Origin: Stagnihabitans sp038323315 | GTDB lineage: Bacteria > Pseudomonadota > Alphaproteobacteria > Rhodobacterales > Rhodobacteraceae | Length of the DNA stretch: 8,387 nt | Assembly (NCBI GenBank): GCA_038323315.1 | Contig: JBBQGU010000170.1 | Location: 1 to 8,387 of the forward strand | Reading direction: 5' to 3' | Shown: piece by piece, positions 1 through 7,388 of the stretch | How the letters are laid out: every line of letters starts with the position of its first letter | How positions within the stretch are numbered: position 1 is the stretch's first letter | Notes under the pieces: generated by a model | What the model was told of the DNA's origin: nothing | The model's database searches: none | The model's input: the letters and a program-made list of their open reading frames with translations, nothing else | Made by a program: the position numbers and the translations under genes

Positions 1-10
1 AAGTAAATCC

Positions 11-63
11 GTAGGGCGGGGTTGACCCCGCCACACCCAACGGCGGGGTGAACCCCGCCCTAC
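11..63. repeat. REPIN-like pair of inverted GTAG-headed hairpins
   Basis: Two short palindromes face each other. The left unit is GTAG (11-14) followed by the stem GGCGGGG (15-21), loop TTGA and CCCCGCC (26-32). The right unit is GGCGGGG (42-48), loop TGAA, CCCCGCC (53-59), then CTAC (60-63), which is GTAG on the other strand. The arms match over 22 bases with one mismatch in the loop, and 9 bases lie between them. A GTAG/GTRG tetranucleotide next to a hairpin is the hallmark of REP elements, and two of them inverted form a REPIN (BIME-type) unit mobilised by RAYT transposases. The structure is seen directly; membership of a genome-wide REP family is inferred. The unit ends one base before the sucA ribosome binding site. 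Confidence 0.8.
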
Positions 64-68
64 AAGGA
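64..68 (+). promoter_or_regulatory. Ribosome binding site of sucA
   Basis: AAGGA lies 8 bases before the ATG at 77 and supports that start. It begins immediately after the REPIN-like repeat, so a strong GC hairpin in the mRNA would abut the ribosome landing site. Confidence 0.7.
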
Positions 69-76
69 ATACCCAG

Positions 77-3028
77 ATGACCGAACAGACCCCCAACGCC
101 CAGTTCCAGGCCTCCTCCTTCTTGCAAGGGGCCAATGCCGACTATGTCGACACGCTCGCCGCCCGCTATGCCGAAAACCCCGGCGCGGTGGATGCGGGTT
201 GGGCCGAGTTCTTTCGGCAGCTCGGCGATGACAGCATGGACCAAAAGCGTCAGGCCAGCGGCCCCAGCTGGGCGCGCACCGACTGGCCGCCGCAGCCCCA
301 TGATGACCTGACCGCCGCCATGACTGGTGAATGGTCCGCCGAGGCCCGCGCCATCCCCGATAAACTGACCGACAAGGCCGCCGAACAGGGCGTCACCCTG
401 ACCGACGCGCAGGTCAAACGGGCGGTTCTGGACTCGGTCCGCGCCATCATGATCATCCGCGCCCACCGCATTCGGGGCCACCTCGCCGCCGACCTCGACC
501 CGCTGGGTATCGTCGAACGCGGCAACCACCCGGAGCTGGAGCCCGCATCCTACGGCTTTACCGAAGCCGACATGGACCGCCCGATCTTCATCGACAACGT
601 GCTCGGCCTTGAAACCGCCTCGATGCGCGAGATCATCGACATCGTCCGCCGCACCTATTGCGGCACCTTCGCACTGCAATACATGCACATTTCCGATCCC
701 GAACAGGCCGGCTGGCTGAAGGAACGGATCGAAGGCTACGGCAAGGAAATCGCCTTCACCCGCGAGGGGCGCAAGGCGATCCTGAACAAACTGGTTGAGG
801 CTGAGGGTTACGAAAAGTTCCTGCACGTCAAATACATGGGCACCAAACGTTTTGGTCTGGATGGGGCCGAAAGCCTGATCCCCGCGATGGAGCAAATCAT
901 CAAGCGCGGCGGGATGCTCGGCGTGAAAGAGGTTGCCATCGGCATGCCACACCGGGGCCGTCTGTCCGTCCTCGCCAACGTCATGATGAAACCCTACCGC
1001 GCCATTTTCAACGAATTTCAGGGCGGCAGCTTCAAACCCGAGGATGTCGATGGCTCGGGCGACGTCAAATACCACCTCGGCGCGTCGTCCGACCGCACCT
1101 TCGACGGCAATACCGTCCACCTGTCTCTGTCCGCCAACCCCTCTCACCTCGAAGCCGTCAACCCCGTCGTGCTGGGCAAGGTCCGCGCCAAGAAGGACCA
1201 ATACGGCGACACCGACCGCTCGCAGGTTCTGCCGATCCTGCTGCACGGCGACGCCGCCTTTGCCGGGCAAGGCGTCGTGGCCGAATGCTTTGGGCTGTCG
1301 GGGCTGAAAGGTCACCGCACCGGCGGCACCATCCATATCATCGTCAACAACCAGATCGGCTTTACCACCTCGCCGTCCTACAGCCGCTCCTCGCCCTATC
1401 CCACCGACATCGCGTTGATGGTCGAGGCGCCGATTTTCCACGTGAACGGCGACGACCCCGAGGCTGTCGTCCACGCTGCCCGCGTCGCTACCGAATACCG
1501 GCAAAAGTTCCACAAGGACGTCGTGATCGACATCTTCTGCTATCGCCGTTTTGGCCATAACGAGGGGGACGAACCCATGTTCACCAACCCCCAGATGTAC
1601 ACCCGCATACGCAAGCAAAAGACCACCCTTCAGGTCTATACGGATCGTCTGGTCAAGGACGGCCTGATCCCCGAAGGCGAGATCGAGGATATGAAGGCCG
1701 CCTTTCAGGCCAGATTGAACGAGGAATACGAAGCGGGCAAGGATTACAAACCGAACCGCGCCGACTGGCTGGATGGTCGCTGGAAATCGCTGACCACCAA
1801 AGACTTGAACAACTACCAGCGCGGCGAAACCTGGATCAAGGCTGAAACCCTGGCCGAAATCGGCTCTGGTCTGACCCGCGTGCCCGACGGTTTCGACCTG
1901 CACAAAACCGTCACCCGCCAACTCGAAGCGAAAAACCAGATGTTCGCCACTGGAACCGGCTTTGACTGGGCGACGGCCGAAGCGATTGCCTTCGGCTCGC
2001 TTGTTACCGAAGGTTTCCCCGTCCGCCTGTCCGGCCAGGATGTCACGCGTGGCACCTTCAGCCAGCGCCATTCCGCCTTCGTCGACCAGACCACCGAAGA
2101 GCGGCACTACCCTTTGAACCACATCCGCCCCGGCCAGTCCCGTTACGAAGTCATCGACTCGATGCTGTCCGAATACGCCGTTCTCGGCTTTGAATACGGT
2201 TACTCTCTGGCGGAGCCCAACGCCCTCACCCTGTGGGAGGCGCAGTTCGGCGACTTCGCCAACGGCGCGCAGATCATGTTCGACCAGTTCATCTGCTCGG
2301 GCGAGAGCAAGTGGCTGCGGATGTCGGGCCTTGTCTGCCTGCTGCCGCATGGGTTTGAAGGCCAGGGCCCCGAACATTCCTCGGCCCGCGTCGAACGTTT
2401 CCTGCAAAACTCGGCGCATGACAACTGGATCGTGGCCAACTGCACCACGCCCGCCAACTATTTCCACATCCTGCGCCGCCAGTTGCATCGCGATTTTCGC
2501 AAACCCCTGATCCTGATGACGCCGAAAAGCCTGCTGCGCCACCCGATGTGCGTGTCGGACGCCTCTGATTTCACCGACGGTTCCACCTTCCACCGCGTGC
2601 TCTGGGACGACGCCCAACAGGGCCATTCCAAGACCACCCTGAAACCCGACGACCAGATCCGACGTGTCGTCATGTGCACCGGCAAGGTCTATTTCGACCT
2701 CCTTGCCGAACGTGACGCGCGGGGCCTCGACGACGTCTACCTGATGCGCGTCGAACAGTTGTATCCGGTGCCGACCATCCCCCTGACCGCCGAAATCAGC
2801 CGCTTCAAACAGGCCGAATTCGTCTGGTGCCAGGAAGAGCCGAAAAACCAGGGCGCATGGACCTTCCTTGAGCCCGAGATCGAGACCCTGCTGATGAAAC
2901 TCGGCGCCACCCACAACCGGCCGCGCTATGCCGGGCGCAATGCCTCTGCCTCGCCCGCTACCGGCCTCGCCAGCAGGCACAAACTGGAACAGCAGACGCT
3001 CGTCAACGACGCGCTTGCAGGAGAATGA
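77..3028 (+). CDS. sucA: 2-oxoglutarate dehydrogenase E1 component (SucA)
   Basis: This is the thiamine-diphosphate-dependent E1 subunit of the cytoplasmic 2-oxoglutarate dehydrogenase complex. It decarboxylates 2-oxoglutarate and passes the succinyl group to the lipoyl arm of SucB. The 983-residue product has the full family length. The N-terminal segment (about 12-50, with SSFLQGANADYVDTL) is the E1o-type E2-binding region. GMPHRGR at 289-295, HGD at 390-392 and NNQIGF from 424 belong to the E1_dh domain that binds ThDP and metal; FGHNEGDEP follows. The pyrimidine-binding transketolase-like domain covers roughly 610-820, with SGQDVTRGTFSQRHS from 652 and GFEGQGPEHSSARVERF further on. The C-terminal domain includes QEEPKNQGAW and ends in a typical RNASASPATG tail. 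The start is fixed by AAGGA at 64-68. sucB begins one base after the stop, so the two are surely co-transcribed. The promoter lies outside the window, unless the repeat leader hides one. I see no missing motif. Confidence 0.97.
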   Translation: MTEQTPNAQFQASSFLQGANADYVDTLAARYAENPGAVDAGWAEFFRQLGDDSMDQKRQASGPSWARTDWPPQPHDDLTAAMTGEWSAEARAIPDKLTDKAAEQGVTLTDAQVKRAVLDSVRAIMIIRAHRIRGHLAADLDPLGIVERGNHPELEPASYGFTEADMDRPIFIDNVLGLETASMREIIDIVRRTYCGTFALQYMHISDPEQAGWLKERIEGYGKEIAFTREGRKAILNKLVEAEGYEKFLHVKYMGTKRFGLDGAESLIPAMEQIIKRGGMLGVKEVAIGMPHRGRLSVLANVMMKPYRAIFNEFQGGSFKPEDVDGSGDVKYHLGASSDRTFDGNTVHLSLSANPSHLEAVNPVVLGKVRAKKDQYGDTDRSQVLPILLHGDAAFAGQGVVAECFGLSGLKGHRTGGTIHIIVNNQIGFTTSPSYSRSSPYPTDIALMVEAPIFHVNGDDPEAVVHAARVATEYRQKFHKDVVIDIFCYRRFGHNEGDEPMFTNPQMYTRIRKQKTTLQVYTDRLVKDGLIPEGEIEDMKAAFQARLNEEYEAGKDYKPNRADWLDGRWKSLTTKDLNNYQRGETWIKAETLAEIGSGLTRVPDGFDLHKTVTRQLEAKNQMFATGTGFDWATAEAIAFGSLVTEGFPVRLSGQDVTRGTFSQRHSAFVDQTTEERHYPLNHIRPGQSRYEVIDSMLSEYAVLGFEYGYSLAEPNALTLWEAQFGDFANGAQIMFDQFICSGESKWLRMSGLVCLLPHGFEGQGPEHSSARVERFLQNSAHDNWIVANCTTPANYFHILRRQLHRDFRKPLILMTPKSLLRHPMCVSDASDFTDGSTFHRVLWDDAQQGHSKTTLKPDDQIRRVVMCTGKVYFDLLAERDARGLDDVYLMRVEQLYPVPTIPLTAEISRFKQAEFVWCQEEPKNQGAWTFLEPEIETLLMKLGATHNRPRYAGRNASASPATGLASRHKLEQQTLVNDALAGE
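3019..3024 (+). promoter_or_regulatory. Ribosome binding site of sucB, inside the sucA 3' end
   Basis: AGGAGA sits 5 bases before the ATG at 3030 and overlaps the last sense codons of sucA. It decides the sucB start: the open frame extends upstream to an ATG at 2928, but that would add 34 residues of sucA shadow sequence before the lipoyl domain. Confidence 0.8.
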
Positions 3029-3029
3029 C

Positions 3030-4286
3030 ATGACCGATGTAATGGTGCCCTCTCTGGGCGAAAGCGTATCCGAGGCGACCGTCTCGACCTGGTTCAAAAA
3101 GGTCGGCGATGCGGTCAAGCAGGACGAAATGCTATGCGAACTTGAAACCGACAAGGTTTCGGTCGAGGTCCCAAGCCCCGTCACCGGCGTGCTGTCGGAA
3201 ATCATCGCTCCCGAAGGTACGACTGTCGCCGCTTCGGCGCGCCTTGCCGTGGTGTCCGAAGGTGCCGCCGCGCCGGTCGAGAAAAACAAGGTGACCAAGG
3301 CGCTGGAGGATGTCCCCTCCACCGTCACCGACCCCGCGCTGGCCCCCATCGCCGGGCCGGAGCCCACCGTGCCGCGCGACGTCGAAAACGCACCCGCCGC
3401 CAAAAAAGCGATGGCGGAGGCTGGTTTGACCCCCGCACAGGTCACCGGCACCGGCCGCGATGGCCGCATCATGAAAGAAGACGTGGCCAACGCCGTAGCC
3501 ACCCCCGCCCCCGCCCCGGCCGTGGCAACCATCGCGGCCCCCGCCCCCGCCGCCATCCCCCGCGCACCGATCCCCGCCGACGACGCGGCCCGCGAGGAGC
3601 GCGTGAAAATGACCCGCCTGCGCGCCACCATCGCGCGAAGGCTCAAGGACGCGCAGAACACCGCCGCCATGCTGACCACCTATAACGAGGTCGACATGTC
3701 CGCCATCATGGGCCTGCGCAACGACTACAAGGACATGTTCGAGAAAAAGCACGGCGTGAAACTCGGGTTCATGTCGTTCTTTGTCAAGGCTTGCACCCAT
3801 GCCCTGAAAGAGGTGCCCGAGGTTAATGCCGAAATCGACGGCCAGGACGTCGTCTATAAAAACTACGTCCACATGGGCGTCGCCGTCGGCACCCCGTCCG
3901 GCCTCGTCGTACCGGTCGTCCGCGACGCCGACCAGATGGGCTTTGCCGCCATCGAAAAGAAAATCTCCGAACTTGGCCTGCGCGCCCGCGACGGCAAACT
4001 GACCATGGCCGAGATGCAGGGTGGCAGCTTCACCATCTCCAACGGCGGGGTCTACGGCAGCCTGATGTCCTCCCCAATCCTGAACCCGCCGCAATCCGGC
4101 ATCCTCGGCATGCACAAGATCCAGGACCGCCCGGTGGTCGTGGCAGGCCAGATCGTCATCCGCCCGATGATGTACCTCGCCCTGTCCTACGACCACCGCG
4201 TCGTTGACGGCAAGGGCGCCGTCACCTTCCTCGTCCGCGTGAAAGAGGCACTGGAAGACCCGCGCCGCCTGTTGATGGACCTGTGA
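3030..4286 (+). CDS. sucB: Dihydrolipoyllysine succinyltransferase, E2 component of 2-oxoglutarate dehydrogenase (SucB)
   Basis: This is the E2 core of the 2-oxoglutarate dehydrogenase complex. Its lipoyl arm takes the succinyl group from SucA and transfers it to CoA. The protein is 418 residues from the ATG at 3030. A single N-terminal lipoyl domain (about 1-77, opening MTDVMVPSLGESVSE) carries the lipoylated lysine K42 in the motif ETDKVSVEV. A linker of about 35 residues, more charged than the usual Ala/Pro linker, leads to the peripheral-subunit-binding domain (about 115-157, with GTGRDGRIMKEDV). A second, strongly Ala/Pro-rich linker follows (about 158-185). The acyltransferase domain occupies about 190-418 and ends with the active-site motif DHRVVDG, in which H389 and D393 are the catalytic pair known from this family. 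It is translationally linked to sucA. The E3 gene lpd is not downstream in this window. Confidence 0.97.
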   Translation: MTDVMVPSLGESVSEATVSTWFKKVGDAVKQDEMLCELETDKVSVEVPSPVTGVLSEIIAPEGTTVAASARLAVVSEGAAAPVEKNKVTKALEDVPSTVTDPALAPIAGPEPTVPRDVENAPAAKKAMAEAGLTPAQVTGTGRDGRIMKEDVANAVATPAPAPAVATIAAPAPAAIPRAPIPADDAAREERVKMTRLRATIARRLKDAQNTAAMLTTYNEVDMSAIMGLRNDYKDMFEKKHGVKLGFMSFFVKACTHALKEVPEVNAEIDGQDVVYKNYVHMGVAVGTPSGLVVPVVRDADQMGFAAIEKKISELGLRARDGKLTMAEMQGGSFTISNGGVYGSLMSSPILNPPQSGILGMHKIQDRPVVVAGQIVIRPMMYLALSYDHRVVDGKGAVTFLVRVKEALEDPRRLLMDL

Positions 4287-4297
4287 ACTCCCTCCAA

Positions 4298-4321
4298 GGA
4301 TGGGCACATTGCCCATCCTAC
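4298..4321. repeat. Single GTAG-headed palindrome (REP-like) after sucB
   Basis: GGATGGGCA (4298-4306), loop CAT, TGCCCATCC (4310-4318) is a perfect 9-bp stem, and CTAC at 4318-4321 gives GTAG on the minus strand. It lies 11 bases past the sucB stop. The architecture matches the units at 11-63 (GTAG head, then a GGG-containing stem), but the stem sequence differs. No T-run follows, so it is not a classic intrinsic terminator, although such a hairpin can protect the 3' end of an upstream mRNA. The REP assignment is inference from the shape. Confidence 0.65.
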
Positions 4322-4420
4322 GTTTGCCGCAGCTCATCTGCAGGCCGTCGGCACAACAACACGGTTGATCTGGCATAAATCCCGTCCCAATGTCCGGGAG
4401 CCTCAACCCCCTGGATCCAT

Positions 4421-5284
4421 ATGCCACGCCAACCGATCTATCACACCGCCGAAGCCCCGCCCCCCCAACGTCGCGCCATGGCCGAGCGGACCTTGGCCCG
4501 CTTCCCAGGTGCCTTCGGGACCGAGGCAGAGGCCCTGCGCTGGCTGAACGGGATCTCCATGCCCGCCTCGTCGCGCTGGGCCTTTGTCGGCAATGCCAAA
4601 ACCGGCTCCTCCTCGATCAAGCGGTTCCTGTTCATGCTGGAATTCGGCATGCCGCTGACTGTCAGTTTCGAGTCGCCGTCCGACATCAATCCCGATGCCG
4701 TCTCGCACGCCCTGACACGCGCCGGCGTGTTCCGCGCCTTGCCGAGTATCCCCTCGGGGCTGATGCTGATGTCGCGCGCCCTGCGGCTGGCCGCGTCCCG
4801 GCACCCGGTCTCTCGGGCGATTTCCTCATTCAACTACATCTGCCAGACCGATGTCGAACGCAGCCCGTGGCTGCTGGGCGAGCGTTTGCGCATGAATGCG
4901 ACCTGTGGATTTGACTGGTCAAAGGACCGCTTCACCCATGCGGGTTTTCTCAAATTCCTAGACCACCTCGCCTTGATCAATCAGCACCAGGGCGACCCGG
5001 TCGAGGACCCTCATCTGCGCCCTCAGGTTCGCAACGTCCGCCCCGATATATTCAAGCCCGATCTGTTGGGCCGGACCGAGGACCTGCATGGTTTTTTTCG
5101 CGCCATCGCCGAACGGCTGGACAGGCCCCTGCCTGCCGATGTCGACCTTCCCATCAGCAATCGCCAGAACTCTGCCGCCATGGCCGAAGCCCTGATATCG
5201 GGAGAAAGCAAACGTCGGATCGCCACGGTATTTGCCGCTGATTTTCATTGGTTGAACGAAGATGTCGACAGTCGGCCCCCCTGA
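4421..5284 (+). CDS. Sulfotransferase family 2-like protein
   Basis: This is a probable PAPS-dependent sulfotransferase of 287 residues; the acceptor is unknown. FVGNAKTGSSSIKRFL (55-70) resembles the P-loop-like 5'-phosphosulfate-binding motif, with K60 as the key lysine. SRHPVSRAISSFNYI (126-140) matches the 3'-phosphate-binding motif, with R127 and S135 in the expected places. DPHLRPQ (196-202) and GRTEDL (217-222) recall motifs of carbohydrate sulfotransferases of the Sulfotransfer_2 type. The C-terminal stretch RRIATVFAADFHWLNED also fits the family's ending. No signal peptide or membrane segment is evident, so a cytoplasmic location is likely. The start is uncertain. The ATG at 4421 has no good ribosome binding site; ATG 4478 and ATG 4559 are alternatives, and the last has GGGA at 4550-4553 and keeps both PAPS motifs. 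The neighbours are central metabolism and repair genes, which give no clue to the substrate. Confidence 0.75.
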   Translation: MPRQPIYHTAEAPPPQRRAMAERTLARFPGAFGTEAEALRWLNGISMPASSRWAFVGNAKTGSSSIKRFLFMLEFGMPLTVSFESPSDINPDAVSHALTRAGVFRALPSIPSGLMLMSRALRLAASRHPVSRAISSFNYICQTDVERSPWLLGERLRMNATCGFDWSKDRFTHAGFLKFLDHLALINQHQGDPVEDPHLRPQVRNVRPDIFKPDLLGRTEDLHGFFRAIAERLDRPLPADVDLPISNRQNSAAMAEALISGESKRRIATVFAADFHWLNEDVDSRPP

Positions 5285-5417
5285 CCGCACAGGACTTTGG
5301 CCGCATCTGTCGTATTGCGCCCCCCTAACCGGTGCTGATCTGGGTCGGCAGGTTGGCACGGCCGGCCGTACCGAGCGTTTCTGGGCATTTTTGGCATGCA
5401 TCTTGGAAGGACCCTGA
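5285..5417. other. Intergenic region before recJ with a perfect 12-bp palindrome
   Basis: These 133 bases separate the sulfotransferase gene from recJ. They contain ACGGCCGGCCGT (5358-5369), a perfect 12-bp dyad that could be an operator-like site or chance in GC-rich DNA. A run of five T's lies at about 5388-5392 but is not preceded by a convincing stem, so I do not call a terminator. No clear sigma-70 promoter is visible. Confidence 0.35.
5405..5411 (+). promoter_or_regulatory. Ribosome binding site of recJ
   Basis: GGAAGGA lies 6 bases before the ATG at 5418 and fixes that start. Confidence 0.75.
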
Positions 5418-7172
5418 ATGAAACCGCGCGCTTTCTTGAATGTCGAATCCTCGCTGACCAACCGCCGCTGGATCGGCCCTGCACCGCAGGCCGAACGGCT
5501 GGCTGAAGCGATGATGCAGGACTGCCACCTGCCCCTGGCCTTGTGTCACACGCTTGTCTCCCGCAACATCATTCCCGACGCTGCACAGGCTTATTTGATA
5601 CCGTCCTTGCGTGATCTGATGCCCGACCCCCGGCACCTGCGCGACATGGAACCCGCCGCCGCGCGCTTGCTGCACGCCCTTGCCACCCAGCAGCGCATTG
5701 CCATCTTTGCCGACTACGACGTCGACGGCGGTGCCTCGGCCGCCCTGCTGATCACCTGGGCCCGCCACTTCGGTGTAGCGCCCACCCTCTACATTCCCGA
5801 CCGCATCGATGAGGGTTATGGCCCCAACATCCCGGCCATGCGCGACCTCGGCGCCCGCCATGACCTGATCGTCTGCGTCGATTGCGGCACCCTCAGCCAT
5901 GACCCTATCGCCGCTGCCGGTTGTGACGTGATCGTGCTGGACCACCATCTGGGCGGCGACACCCTGCCCCCCGCATTGGTGGTCAACCCCAACCGGCAGG
6001 ATGAAGATGGCAGCCTTGGCCATCTCTGTGCCGCCGCCGTGGTGTTTCTGACATTGGTCGAGGCGAACCGCCAGTTGCGCACGGGCGGCCAGACCGGCCC
6101 CGACCTGATGGCGCTGCTGGACCTGGTGGCGCGGGCCACCGTGGCCGATGTGGCACCCCTGATCGGCGTCAACCGGGCCTTTGTGCGCCAAGGCCTGCGC
6201 GTCATGGCGCGCCGCGACCGCCCCGGCCTGCGCGCCCTTGCCGACATCGCCAAGCTGGACCAGGCCCCCACCGCCTACGCCTTGGGCTTCGTCCTTGGCC
6301 CGCGCATCAATGCGGGCGGCCGCATCGGTCAGGCCGACCTTGGCGCGCGGTTGCTGGCAACCGACAACCCGCTCGAGGCCAGCAAACTCGCCGAACGTCT
6401 GAACCACCTGAACACCGAACGGCGCGAGATCGAGGCCGCTGTCCGCGCCGAGGCACTGGCCCAGGTTGACGCGCGGATGGCAGCGGGGGGCGAAACCGGC
6501 GCTTTGGCCTGGGCCGCAGGTGACGGTTGGCATCCCGGTGTCGTCGGCATCGTCGCCGCGCGGATGAAAGAGGCGACAGGCCGCCCCTCGGTCGTGATCG
6601 GCTTTGACGGCACCGTTGGCAAAGGCTCGGGTCGGTCGGTCGAGGGGGTTGATCTGGGGGCCTCGATCCACCAGCTTGCCGCCGAGGGGTTGATCGAAAA
6701 GGGCGGCGGGCACCGGATGGCCGCGGGCCTGAGCCTGAGCCGGCACCAGTTGGAACCTGCCATGGCCCGTTTGCAAGCCCTGCTTGCCCGTCAGTCCGGC
6801 GACAGGCCGCCCGTCACCGACCTGCATGTCAACGCCCTGCTGATGCCGTCAGCCGTCACGCCCCTGCTGGTGGAGCAACTTGACAGCGCGGGCCCCTTTG
6901 GCGCCGCCTCGCCCGCGCCGCGCTTTGCCTTGGCCGCCCAGCGGATCGCTACGCGTCGCATGGGCGAGCACCATTTGCGCCTGCATTTCGGCGAAGGCGG
7001 TGCCAAGCTGGAAGCCGTGCTGTTCAACGCCTTTGACACCCCGCTTGGCACCGCTCTTGAACAAGCCGGTCATCGTCCGGTTCACCTTGCCGGACGACTT
7101 GAACTCAACTTCTGGGGCGGGCGGTCCAAGGTGCAGTTGCGTCTGGAAGACGCAGCATATGCGACCGAGTGA
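5418..7172 (+). CDS. recJ: Single-stranded-DNA-specific 5'-3' exonuclease RecJ
   Basis: RecJ is a metal-dependent cytoplasmic exonuclease that degrades single-stranded DNA from 5' ends in RecF-pathway recombination, mismatch repair and base-excision repair. The 584-residue product has the usual length for the family. The DHH domain shows motif I as DYDVDG (99-104), motif II as VDCG (D155) and motif III as DHH (175-177), all with the metal-binding aspartates and histidines in place. A helical linker follows. The DHHA1 domain contains GKGSGRS (401-407) and GGGH (429-432, H432), which contact nucleic acid in the family. The C-terminal part (about 460-584) is the expected OB-fold region, ending with a VQLRLED-type strand. 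A good ribosome binding site precedes the ATG. It appears intact and monocistronic. A tRNA gene starts 66 bases after its stop and no terminator is evident between them. Confidence 0.95.
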   Translation: MKPRAFLNVESSLTNRRWIGPAPQAERLAEAMMQDCHLPLALCHTLVSRNIIPDAAQAYLIPSLRDLMPDPRHLRDMEPAAARLLHALATQQRIAIFADYDVDGGASAALLITWARHFGVAPTLYIPDRIDEGYGPNIPAMRDLGARHDLIVCVDCGTLSHDPIAAAGCDVIVLDHHLGGDTLPPALVVNPNRQDEDGSLGHLCAAAVVFLTLVEANRQLRTGGQTGPDLMALLDLVARATVADVAPLIGVNRAFVRQGLRVMARRDRPGLRALADIAKLDQAPTAYALGFVLGPRINAGGRIGQADLGARLLATDNPLEASKLAERLNHLNTERREIEAAVRAEALAQVDARMAAGGETGALAWAAGDGWHPGVVGIVAARMKEATGRPSVVIGFDGTVGKGSGRSVEGVDLGASIHQLAAEGLIEKGGGHRMAAGLSLSRHQLEPAMARLQALLARQSGDRPPVTDLHVNALLMPSAVTPLLVEQLDSAGPFGAASPAPRFALAAQRIATRRMGEHHLRLHFGEGGAKLEAVLFNAFDTPLGTALEQAGHRPVHLAGRLELNFWGGRSKVQLRLEDAAYATE

Positions 7173-7238
7173 TTTTTCCTCTTGCACCCTTCAGCGACCT
7201 TGATTAGACACCGCCGCACTGACCCAGACCACTATAGT

Positions 7239-7313
7239 GGCCCGTTCGTCTATCGGTTAGGACACCAGGTTTTCAACCTGGGAAGAGGGGTTCAACTCCC
7301 CTACGGGCTGCCA
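7239..7313 (+). tRNA. tRNA-Glu (anticodon UUC)
   Basis: The sequence folds into a complete 75-nt cloverleaf. The acceptor GGCCCGT (7239-7245) pairs with ACGGGCT with one G-U pair, followed by the discriminator G and an encoded CCA (7311-7313). The D-arm is GTCT/GGAC. The anticodon stem CCAGG/CCTGG holds the loop TTTTCAA, giving anticodon TTC (7272-7274) for glutamate. The T-arm AGGGG/CCCCT has the loop TTCAACT. TATAGT at 7233-7238 directly touches the mature 5' end and is too close to act as its own -10 box. A weak upstream candidate promoter (TTGCAC at 7182-7187) is not strong enough to call. An IS remnant begins 25 bases after CCA. Confidence 0.96.
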
Positions 7314-7338
7314 ATTCGATGCATATGAATCACTTAAG

Positions 7339-7346
7339 GGCACCTC
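7339..7346 (+). repeat. Left terminal inverted repeat of the IS remnant
   Basis: GGCACCTC starts the element and is the exact reverse complement of 8307-8314. Beyond eight bases the match becomes patchy. Confidence 0.55.
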
Positions 7347-7388
7347 TATAAATTGCCCCAACCCCCCGCACTGCGGTAGGGTGAGACA

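Noticed and set aside
2928..3029. Upstream start that would extend SucB by 34 residues
   Set aside because: The added residues are out-of-frame sucA sequence. The lipoyl domain begins at the ATG at 3030, which has AGGAGA 5 bases before it.
4298..4325. Intrinsic terminator after sucB
   Set aside because: The stem is strong but is not followed by a T-run. The GTAG head fits a REP-like unit better.
4365..4378. TTGATCTGGCATAA as an FNR-type binding site before the sulfotransferase gene
   Set aside because: Only the left half matches TTGAT; the right half agrees at two of four positions.
3132..4427. Long minus-strand open frame of 431 codons opposite sucB
   Set aside because: It lies over a certain gene, is dominated by Gly, His, Asp and Val as expected from the complement of GC-rich codons, and shows no recognisable domain.
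5325..6827. Long minus-strand open frame of 500 codons opposite recJ
   Set aside because: It is a composition shadow of recJ, without domain motifs or a convincing start site.
7233..7238. TATAGT as a -10 promoter box for tRNA-Glu
   Set aside because: It touches the mature tRNA 5' end, so transcription would start inside the tRNA, and no -35 box is at the right distance.
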